This document shows, piece after piece, positions 15,601 to 21,796 of a DNA stretch of 30,157 nucleotides (its first letter is position 1; every line of letters starts with the position of its first letter). The stretch is from RGIG5327 sp045612485 (GTDB lineage Bacteria > Verrucomicrobiota > Lentisphaeria > Victivallales > UBA1829). The position numbers and the translations under genes are program-made. The stretch spans positions 1-30,157 of the forward strand of contig JAZKZE010000158.1 in assembly GCA_045612485.1 (NCBI GenBank), read 5' to 3'. The notes under the pieces are model-generated. The model searched no databases, had not been told where the DNA came from, and was given only the letters and a program-made list of their open reading frames with translations.

Positions 15601-16070
15601 TTTCCTTTACAGGAACTTTTTGCCGCAAGCGTTTTTTCCGTCACGACCGCAAAAGCCGCAGGATCTCCGGGTAAATGAACAAAAGACTTGAACCCCAGGA
15701 ATTCCGCATACTTTTCTGCAAGTACCAACTCATTGCCTGTTAAAAAGAAAGGAACATCACCTGTGAGAATCAGAATACCGCCGCCGGAAACATATTTTCT
15801 GACCTTATCAAAATCAGTATCACTCCAGGCTTTTAATGCGATCCCCTGAACACTTTCTCCTATATAAACAGCACTGTACGCTGAATAAACATCACTTGAA
15901 GGCCATGTACGGATCGTTTGGGAAGCGATATTTCCATCGGTAAGGATCTTGCCGGTTTTCCATGTATCGGAACCGTGTCCGAGAAGAAGAACCGGTTTTT
16001 CCGCAGCTCCGGCAGTAAAAAATACTGTCAGGAGAAATAGAAAATTAAAAATATAATGATAAATCTTCAT
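12687..16070 (-). CDS. secreted DUF4838 protein with tandem-duplicated N-terminal domain
   Basis: 1127 aa from ATG 16070; an upstream TTG start at 16085 is rejected because AGGA lies 7 bases before the ATG. A signal peptide (~22 residues, ending AGAAEK) is present. Two tandem copies of a ~225-residue glutamine-amidotransferase/ThuA-like alpha/beta domain follow (~30-250 and ~260-490). Each contains YIGE, a G-G-[IV]-[LI]-[IV]-[TL] strand, a G[DN][VI]P[FS]FL[AT]G loop, a GKG..Y[YW] strand and NE[QR]GR near its end. Next is a GH67/GH20-type N-terminal domain (~535-640, FLLSENGKAKAVIASPAQST), then DUF4838: HPEYFALQSNGSR, TDGGGPAFCMCVKCRELDP, IANVNY. It probably acts on polysaccharide at the surface. 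Its start lies 11 bases after the pilin-like gene stop. No lipobox is seen. Confidence 0.85.
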   Translation of the reverse strand: MKIYHYIFNFLFLLTVFFTAGAAEKPVLLLGHGSDTWKTGKILTDGNIASQTIRTWPSSDVYSAYSAVYIGESVQGIALKAWSDTDFDKVRKYVSGGGILILTGDVPFFLTGNELVLAEKYAEFLGFKSFVHLPGDPAAFAVVTEKTLAAKSSCKGKYTSWLRNAALAASDLTEAKSLLVFTVKGKNYISGTVRTYGKGRVYYLSPTLHRIAGNGEIELGYHAKNGKWELNEQGRGTERFASFLLTLFNTFPDVQKIPVKYPAVITGGDASRVSLALRNENVEYKSIKHLLPSEYKNYALVYIGETLKYDKKRKSWTDPDTLKTVQEYLEKGGVIVTSGNIPSFLAGGKRTMGEIASLFGFSSFGSVKSSDVKEFVFTSSGESWRKNAAITSRELKWNNRINTKPGKLTTATVLGEFRTNKGNIPAFTVNKVGKGFLYWIATNPFRLVPGRNEILGEADEYGLFILNERGRASADLQKLFVTLFRSPANIALRKDFPEKTQWGLVPLGKPGNLPVPAEFKNKVVYKKYKAPGKAFLLSENGKAKAVIASPAQSTLRNAKILSKTLQAITGAEFKIVRSVPSSGNAIILFDESNAHIASIDLKKAGVDTAIAETKGNRLYLGGKGLGPTLAVRYFLETTGYRKLWPGKGGTVIPRSPTLYAPMLSLHSTPKLSTRAVRSARVYFPRAARGAEKCSVDLKTYLTKVDKETAAYFNWYGIVSDREKGVKWARGLSHTKKNNLYMRFKNTHPEYFALQSNGSRSQDASPLRFRLCHSNKNMIRQVAQDSLKALEENPKTNVVSIPLTDGGGPAFCMCVKCRELDPVNAAPENIPFLLGMTRQNVKYVALTDRVLAFSNAVAEIVTKKRPDAKIYMYVYSHYTSAPVKVKPHPSLLILIANVNYTKESLRQNHIGDMKKYATFPGEYFWRTNALRGFYTELAPQDFSRKIFEDIELFKANVIKGTDIDCMEHHWAYKSLVYYSLAKALWNPDRLSFEDIAEDFCKHGFGKAAGEMRAYFDLLEKTTSAAANAEGEYLQFFDEKVIASLQKLLEKARMKVKDSPEELERIAFISAGLEGGILSRKLYTAKKKNDSAQYEKLRKEFIAYVRKCAETNPFILNPASVGRYDNFVR

Positions 16071-16081
16071 TTTATGTCCTG

Positions 16082-16834
16082 TCAATTTTCCGTAAGTCTG
16101 ATTTTGAACATGGAGGTGGTGATCCGGTATTTACGCCGTATCTCTGAAACCGTATCATGGGATACATCCCCGGCATACTGAAGAAGATTCGCCGCCCGGT
16201 TGTGTCTTACATGGACACCTCTGAAAACGGAAGATGTACTGGATTCCCTGTCGATAAATGCCCCCTGCCCTTCGTAACTGCTCCAGTAGGAATCCATAAG
16301 AAGGGGCCGCAGACGGATATTTTCCGGAATGCTGTTGGCATACCAAGCAGAATGATTGGCAAAATCCCGGAAACGGGAGTAACGCAGGATATTGTTGATC
16401 GTTCCGAAAGTCTTTGCTGTTCTGTTTTCAAGAGTGGGAGAGTATTTGGCAGGGGTGGAGGCGGGACAAAGCCAGATATCCGGTTTCGGCAGATACCCAT
16501 TGTTGAGAAAAGCTGCAAACCAGTAAATAGCAGCAACCTTTCCATCGGCATCATACGCTTTGTTATTGTTCGGCGGGATCCAGTCTTTATAATCATCTGC
16601 ATAATTGACGATTACCAGGTAACACTGACGCAAGTTATTGACACACTGGGTGGAAACAGCCATTTTTCTTGCTTTGCCCAACGCAGGAAGCAGCATCGCT
16701 GCAAGAATGGCGATAATGGCAATTACAACTAAGAGTTCGATCAGGGTAAAACAACTTTTTCTGAAAGACCCCTTCATAAAGGGAAACAGGGTGTGTTTCT
16801 CTTCTGTACGGTACTTCTCCATTTGTTTTTTCAT
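16082..16834 (-). CDS. type II secretion/prepilin-like protein paired with the DUF4838 gene
   Basis: 250 aa. A long 28-residue basic leader ends in Cys28, followed by FTLIELLVVIAIIAIL (29-44) and AAMLLPALGKARK, the prepilin peptidase signal and N-terminal helix. Position -1 is Cys, not Gly. The body contains CVNNLRQC, YADDYKDWIPP and WLCPAS, common in Lentisphaerota pseudopilins. Near the C-terminus, VHVRHNRAANLLQYAGDV is a degenerate version of the H-X9-DG motif (spacing off, final Gly replaced by Val). AAAGG precedes ATG 16834 by about 6 bases. The gene lies between the GH-like gene (48-base gap) and the DUF4838 gene (11-base gap) in one operon. The likely role is envelope display or export of the partner enzyme. 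Confidence 0.88.
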   Translation of the reverse strand: MKKQMEKYRTEEKHTLFPFMKGSFRKSCFTLIELLVVIAIIAILAAMLLPALGKARKMAVSTQCVNNLRQCYLVIVNYADDYKDWIPPNNNKAYDADGKVAAIYWFAAFLNNGYLPKPDIWLCPASTPAKYSPTLENRTAKTFGTINNILRYSRFRDFANHSAWYANSIPENIRLRPLLMDSYWSSYEGQGAFIDRESSTSSVFRGVHVRHNRAANLLQYAGDVSHDTVSEIRRKYRITTSMFKIRLTEN

Positions 16835-16882
16835 TTTTTACCTTTGGTTTATGGATGTTTTTATAGAATGATTTCTGCTTTA

Positions 16883-18688
16883 TTATTTTCCTTTGAAAAG
16901 CAAAGTAAGATGTGTTTTCAGTTCAGTGATCTTTATAACCCCTTTTTCAATAACAAGTTGCGGCAATGCTTCCGAAGAAACTGCATTGAGAAAATATCCT
17001 TCTTCCTCCGGAACATTGATTTCCAGTTCTGTAACAGTTTTTTCATTTTCAGGATTCAGGAGATGGACAGCTCTTCTCCCGTCTTCAAGAATGACGCGTT
17101 CCACATATATATTTTCCTTATTGAGATGGATCGCTTTGGGAAGAATTGCAATAAGATTTTTGCAGAATTCTTCTTCAGATCCGGGAGTATTTTCCGGAAG
17201 GGGAAGGATCGTTTCCCCTTCAAAGGGATACTGTTCTCTCTCTTCCCCATTTTCCCGGTAAACACCCGGAACACCGAGAAAGACAAGTTTTACTCCCTCC
17301 TTTCCCAGCTTGCGGATCTTTTCCACTTCTTCATCAGAAAGATATTCTGCATGGGGAACAATAAGGAGTTGATTCTTCTTTTTGACGCCGGATAATGAAA
17401 CAACAGAGTAAACAAATCCCTTTTCAACGAGAGTATCCGCTGCAAGATAGAATGTTTTATCGTAAGCATGTTCCGCAAGAAGGCGGGCATCCGGAAGATA
17501 AAGAAGCGACACATCCTCCAGTACAGTACCGGAATAAAGAGCGTAATTTTCTTTGAAATAGTGGAAACAGTTCCGGATCGTGGAATAATGTGTTTCATCA
17601 TCCAGCAGCATTTCTGAACCGTGTTTTACAGCCCGTGCAGCCCAGTTTGTCCCCGCGATCCCGCCATAAATCATTCCTTCAAAAATCACTCTTTTCATTG
17701 CTTCAGGGGTTTTGGGTTCCGTTCCGAAATCCTGCCATAAGGTATTAAATATTTTTTTATCTGCCATGGCAGCGATTTTATAGGCGACAACGGCGTTTTT
17801 AAGTTTGCCCTTGTGATTTCTGCCGATAAACCGGGGAGGAGTTTCTATAAAAACAAAATCGGAATACTTGTCATTGGCGATCTCAAACCCCAGTTGGGCG
17901 GCAGAGATCTTACTGTCGGCAAAACCATTATTGACCAGTATTTTCAAAGGCTTTTCACTCAAGGTTTTTGCGTTTTTATAGATATTTACAAAGACTTTTT
18001 CATAAAGAGAACGGTAATAACGCAACGCCATGATCGCTATGGGATCTGTTCCCCGTACCAGCGGAACGATGGGCAGCCGGACATGCTTGAAAGAAGGCAA
18101 CCCGACAGAACGGGGATCCGCAATATTTTCTTCCAGAAAACGGCGGAACCCTTCCAGACACCGTTCGCAGCGGCAAACCGGAGCTACCGCATTATCCACA
18201 TGGAACCCGTCAAGCCCGATCTCCCGGATACCGTATTCCAGTACCCGGGGATAGTAATCCTGATAATATCTTGAATTCAGACACAGGTAATCACGGTAAT
18301 TATCCGATTCCACACCATTGGCGCGTTTGATCCGCATGGAATCTATATCAGGGATCTCGCAGGCAAGTGCTTCATCATAAACGCTGTTTATGGTGGCATA
18401 CCCCAGTACGGTCATATCATATTTATGGGCGATCTCCACGATCGTTGCCGTATTCTGCATCTCTTCTTTTTCAAATTCCAGCCCCATAGACTTGTAAAAA
18501 TGCGTATAGATAAGATTTACCCCCATATCCGCAAGACGGGCAATAGCTTCTTCCGTATGAAGTCTCCTGTACCAGGATTCCACCCATTCACCATTTCCGA
18601 AAAGGGTTTTCCTGTTTCCGTTTCTTCTCTTGTAAAAAGCAAGCGGTTCATGTCCCCAGAACGCCCACAGAATCGGTTTTTCGATCAT
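16883..18688 (-). CDS. TIM-barrel glycoside hydrolase-like protein
   Basis: 601 aa from ATG 18688, chosen over 18766 because AGGAG lies 7 bases upstream. The N-terminal barrel-like part contains W-G-H-E, RLADMGVNLIYTHFYKSMGLEF, GLDGFHVDNAVAPVCRCERC (158-177, with D160, D165 and CxCxxC at 172/174/177) and later GGIAGTNWAARAV. This resembles GH42/GHL-type barrels in which the DG..xD strand supplies active-site acids. The middle ~400-500 looks like an alpha/beta trimerisation-like domain (VVSLSGVKKKNQLLIVPHAEYLSDEEVEKIRK). A small beta-domain ends the protein. No signal peptide, so probably cytoplasmic. It is the first gene of the four-gene operon and faces an AraC regulator gene, as expected for an inducible catabolic enzyme. 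Substrate unknown. Confidence 0.72.
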   Translation of the reverse strand: MIEKPILWAFWGHEPLAFYKRRNGNRKTLFGNGEWVESWYRRLHTEEAIARLADMGVNLIYTHFYKSMGLEFEKEEMQNTATIVEIAHKYDMTVLGYATINSVYDEALACEIPDIDSMRIKRANGVESDNYRDYLCLNSRYYQDYYPRVLEYGIREIGLDGFHVDNAVAPVCRCERCLEGFRRFLEENIADPRSVGLPSFKHVRLPIVPLVRGTDPIAIMALRYYRSLYEKVFVNIYKNAKTLSEKPLKILVNNGFADSKISAAQLGFEIANDKYSDFVFIETPPRFIGRNHKGKLKNAVVAYKIAAMADKKIFNTLWQDFGTEPKTPEAMKRVIFEGMIYGGIAGTNWAARAVKHGSEMLLDDETHYSTIRNCFHYFKENYALYSGTVLEDVSLLYLPDARLLAEHAYDKTFYLAADTLVEKGFVYSVVSLSGVKKKNQLLIVPHAEYLSDEEVEKIRKLGKEGVKLVFLGVPGVYRENGEEREQYPFEGETILPLPENTPGSEEEFCKNLIAILPKAIHLNKENIYVERVILEDGRRAVHLLNPENEKTVTELEINVPEEEGYFLNAVSSEALPQLVIEKGVIKITELKTHLTLLFKGK

Positions 18689-18725
18689 CTTTACTCTCCT
18701 GTTATTTATATTTCCGGAACTTAAT

Positions 18726-18810
18726 ATATCTGTAAAAGAGAAAAACAACAAAATTTTTTCTGCCAAATAAACTGCGATTTTCCGCCAGAAATATTTTACA
18801 GATTTTTATA
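18726..18810. promoter_or_regulatory. candidate AraC operator, inverted copies
   Basis: TCTGTAAAA (18729-18737) is the exact reverse complement of TTTTACAGA (18794-18802). The right-hand element, ATATTTTACAGATTTTTATA (18791-18810), is nearly identical to the one at 8956-8974 upstream of the other AraC/glycosidase pair. Both halves lie between the divergent operon start (18688) and the regulator start (18881), about 65 bp apart. This is the placement expected for a regulator that controls both directions. Confidence 0.42.
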
Positions 18811-18820
18811 CCGGAAAAAG

Positions 18821-18849
18821 TTGATTTTTTCAATCCGTTATATTATATT
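18821..18849 (+). promoter_or_regulatory. predicted promoter of the second AraC gene
   Basis: TTGATT (18821-18826), a 17-base spacer and TATATT (18844-18849) form a sigma-70-like promoter. It lies about 11 bases downstream of the candidate operator and 31 bases before ATG 18881. The ribosome site AGAAAGGGG follows at about 18864-18872. Confidence 0.4.
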
Positions 18850-18880
18850 TAGATAGAGGAAACAGAAAGGGGTACTGAAT

Positions 18881-19741
18881 ATGGACACAAGAGATGGAAA
18901 ACACGCCGGTATGATATTTTCAGACAATGTAACTGAAATAGGTCATCTCACCAGAATCGCCTGCTTTTACCCCCATGTGATCCGGCTCGGCCATTTTGAA
19001 AAAGCCGCCTTTATCCCGAAACGGCAGATCGAAAATACCCAGATATGTATCCAGACTTACAGTACACCTGTTTCACCGGATCTGCTCATTGACGGAAAAT
19101 ATTACAGTGTAAGCTGTCCGCGAGTCCTGATCAAACGCTGCGGAGAGATCCATGAAATACCTGTACAGGGAAATGTAAGCAGTTTTTATTTTGTTTATGC
19201 CCCCGGCTCCGGTATTGAAAAAATGCTTCCGCAGGATCTTGTCTGCAACAGTCTTATCCTCACATCGCATTTGCAAACCCTGATCGGTCAGGCAACAGAT
19301 TTGTGCCGCAGTACAGGGGATTTCGGAGTTTGCGACAGGATCGATGAATGTTGTTTTGCCATGTTGCAGGAGATCGTTTTGAGTCTTGCTGTCCGGAATA
19401 ATCCGCCGAAAGAGACAGGTCAGAAGATCGGTCAGATCCTTTCCTGGCTGCAACATCACTACTGCGAACCGGTCAACTGGGAAGATCTTGCACTTCAATT
19501 CGGTTTTTCGGAGCGATCTTTTTTGCGGCATTGGCAGAAAAATATGACTTGTTCCCCGAAAGAATACATTATAAAACTGCGTTTTGCCAGAGCGGAAAAT
19601 ATGCTTTCAGATTCGCATTTAAAAATATCGGAAATCGCAGCAAAGATCGGCTACGGTTCGACGGAATCCTTTATCAATGCCTTCCGGAAAAGATACGGCA
19701 TCTCCCCACTCGCCTACCGCAAACGTTTCTGGCTGCAATAA
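18881..19741 (+). CDS. AraC-family transcriptional regulator
   Basis: 286 aa. The N-terminal ~180 residues form a cupin-like sensing domain with the GEIHEIP...SSFYFVYAPGSG pattern. The C-terminal double helix-turn-helix spans ~190-286: VNWEDLALQFGFSERSFLRHW (first HTH) and KISEIAAKIGYGSTESFINAF (second), then RKRYGISPLAYRKRF, the AraC signature. It is divergent from the GH-like/pilin/DUF4838/propeller operon, with a shared candidate operator in the 192-bp gap, so it probably activates this operon when a sugar from the target glycan binds. AAAGGGG supports ATG 18881. No terminator is seen after it; the DUF1016 gene region begins ~140 bases downstream. Confidence 0.9.
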   Translation: MDTRDGKHAGMIFSDNVTEIGHLTRIACFYPHVIRLGHFEKAAFIPKRQIENTQICIQTYSTPVSPDLLIDGKYYSVSCPRVLIKRCGEIHEIPVQGNVSSFYFVYAPGSGIEKMLPQDLVCNSLILTSHLQTLIGQATDLCRSTGDFGVCDRIDECCFAMLQEIVLSLAVRNNPPKETGQKIGQILSWLQHHYCEPVNWEDLALQFGFSERSFLRHWQKNMTCSPKEYIIKLRFARAENMLSDSHLKISEIAAKIGYGSTESFINAFRKRYGISPLAYRKRFWLQ

Positions 19742-19960
19742 GTTCCGGAAGGATAGCTTCACAGCTCCCTAAATGAAAAAGAATAAAAAAAGAATAAACG
19801 CAATGATGAAGGCATCGAATTTTTCTAAAACATTTTCAGCGGCTATTTCATAAGTCCTCTTCAGTATATTGAACAATAAAAAATAGTACAAGATACGGAA
19901 AAAGTCAATTATGAGCTGTATCATCAAGAGACTGCAAATCGTCAACAACTTGTTGACGGA

Positions 19961-20704
19961 TTGGAAACAGACCTGTTTTCAATCCCGTGGGGACACCATG
20001 TCCAAATTATTAACCGCTGTGGAGGCGATGCAAATAAAGCTCTTTTCTATGTCCGAAAGACAGCTGAATTCAACTGGTCACGCAGTGTTCTGATGAATTT
20101 TCTTGATACCGATCTTTATGAACGGGAAGGAAAGGCTGTCAGCAATTTTCAGGCGGCATTACCTTTGCCGCAAGGAGATTTGGCACAGGAAATAACCAAG
20201 GATCCCTATAATTTCAACTTTCTGACTCTGGAAGAAAATTATAAGGAAAAAGATTTAAAAAAGGCTCTGCTTGCTAATATCACCAAATTTCTATTGGAAC
20301 TCGGTAATGGCTTTGCATATATGGGTAGAGAATATCGCCTGAATGTGGGAACGACAGAGCAGTTTTTGGATTTGCTTTTCTACAATGTCAATCTGCGGTG
20401 CTATATTATCATAGAAGTAAAAACCAGTGATTTTGCCCCGGCTGACCTTGGTCAACTTGGTACTTATGTAGTGGCAGTAAACCATATCCTGAAAAAAGCT
20501 GATGACAATCCGACGCTGGGGCTTTTGATATGCAAGAGCAAGGATAATATTCTTGCCCAGTATGCTTTGGAGTCCAGCAATGTTCCTATCGGAGTATCGG
20601 AATATGAACTTGCCCAACTCTATCCGGTAGATTTCAAATCATCTCTGCCCACGATTGAAGAAATAGAGCGCAGCTTGGAAGAATCAACAGGGGAGCAGGA
20701 ATAA
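19961..20704 (+). CDS. DUF1016 (YhcG/PDDEXK) nuclease-like protein, N-terminally truncated
   Basis: 247 aa from TTG 19961. The family motif FSIPWGHHV lies at residues 6-14. It is followed by FLDTDLYEREGKAVSNFQ and the C-terminal PDDEXK domain: FLDLLFYN, IIIEVKTSDF (E-x-K) and GQLGTY supply catalytic-type residues. Full family members have about 70-100 more residues before this point. The frame stays open back to 19880 and is recognisably homologous (YELYHQETANRQQLVDGLE), but holds no ATG or GTG and no ribosome site. The gene therefore seems to have lost its 5' end. The stop overlaps the hsdS start by one base (TAATG). In intact loci this protein sits between hsdM and hsdS. Probably non-functional or poorly expressed. 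Confidence 0.75.
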   Translation: METDLFSIPWGHHVQIINRCGGDANKALFYVRKTAEFNWSRSVLMNFLDTDLYEREGKAVSNFQAALPLPQGDLAQEITKDPYNFNFLTLEENYKEKDLKKALLANITKFLLELGNGFAYMGREYRLNVGTTEQFLDLLFYNVNLRCYIIIEVKTSDFAPADLGQLGTYVVAVNHILKKADDNPTLGLLICKSKDNILAQYALESSNVPIGVSEYELAQLYPVDFKSSLPTIEEIERSLEESTGEQE

Positions 20705-21780
20705 TGCAATTAAAAGACATTTGCTGTGCACAATCATCGAACATTGCCCTGAAAGATTTAAAACACAACAGCGGACCGTATCCGATTTACGGAGCAAGTG
20801 GTTTTATTACTTGTGTTGACTTTTTTAAGATAGATAAACCGTATGTAGGAGTGGTCAAAGACGGTGCTGGGGTTGGCAGGGTTATGTTGCTCCCGGAAAA
20901 ATCATCCGTCATCGGAACAATGCAAAGTATTATCCCAACCGCAGGTACTGATGCAAAATACTTATCGTATTTGCTGGATTTTTTGGACTTGGAGCGTTAC
21001 TGTTCAGGGGCAACAATTCCTCACATTTACTTCAAGGATTATGGTAAAGAGACAATTCCGACACATTCTCCCGAACAACAACAAGAGATATCTGCCGCTC
21101 TTGATAAAATTACAAAATTGATTGCCCTGCGACAGGGGCAACTTGCAAAGCTTGACCAACTAGCGAAATCCCGATTTATAGAGATGTTCGGGGATGTTGG
21201 GAGTTCTCATTTTCCGATAGTCGCATTGGAGGATTTATTCAAAGTTGGATCCAGCAAGCGAATCCTTCAATCAGAACAAGTTAAATATGGAGTGCCATTC
21301 TTGCGAATCTCTGATTTAATAAAAAAAATTGATGATTGTTTTGAAGCAGCCTCTCTATTCATTTCAGATCAAAAGTTCTTAATGCTCAAGCAAAATGGAG
21401 ATGTGCCCGCTCCAGGAGACATTTTAATCACTTCCCGCGGAACATTGGGGCGTTGTTACATTGTCAAGCCGGAAGACCGTTTTTATTTTCAGGACGGAAT
21501 GATTAGTTGGCTTTCTCCCAAAGATAGTTCTATATCAAATATATACTTGGTTTCGTTATTCAAGCAGATCGGAGTTAAAAAACAAATAAACAAAATGTTG
21601 GCAGGATCAACCGTCGATTATTTATCTATTGCTATGCTGAAAAAATTGCAAGTGGTTTTGCCTCCGCTTGAGCTGCAGAACGAGTTTGCAGCGTTTGTTG
21701 AACAGCTCGACAAATCAAAAGTTATTGGTGAAAAACAAGGATTTATGCTTGAAAAAATCACTTGCCACGATATATTATAG
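20704..21780 (+). CDS. hsdS: type I restriction-modification specificity subunit S
   Basis: 358 aa. Two target-recognition domains are readable, each followed by a conserved helical region. TRD1 (~1-118: GPYPIYGASGFI, VVKDGAGVGRV, YCSGATIPHIYFKDY) leads into PEQQQEISAALDKITKLIALRQ. TRD2 (~165-305: GVPFLRISDLI, PGDILITSRGTLGR, AGSTVDYLSI) leads into PPLELQNEFAAFVEQLDKSK. S binds the bipartite DNA site and bridges the M and R subunits. The last ~20 residues do not look like the usual conserved helix end, and the protein is shorter than many HsdS, so the C-terminus may be altered. It starts within the upstream stop codon; hsdR starts 16 bases downstream. Confidence 0.92.
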   Translation: MQLKDICCAQSSNIALKDLKHNSGPYPIYGASGFITCVDFFKIDKPYVGVVKDGAGVGRVMLLPEKSSVIGTMQSIIPTAGTDAKYLSYLLDFLDLERYCSGATIPHIYFKDYGKETIPTHSPEQQQEISAALDKITKLIALRQGQLAKLDQLAKSRFIEMFGDVGSSHFPIVALEDLFKVGSSKRILQSEQVKYGVPFLRISDLIKKIDDCFEAASLFISDQKFLMLKQNGDVPAPGDILITSRGTLGRCYIVKPEDRFYFQDGMISWLSPKDSSISNIYLVSLFKQIGVKKQINKMLAGSTVDYLSIAMLKKLQVVLPPLELQNEFAAFVEQLDKSKVIGEKQGFMLEKITCHDIL

Positions 21781-21796
21781 TGGGGATTTGTGAATT

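Noticed and set aside
19911..20093. 60-codon plus-strand frame before the DUF1016 gene
   Set aside because: It overlaps the DUF1016 frame in another phase and has no protein-like features, whereas the DUF1016 frame is clearly homologous to its family.
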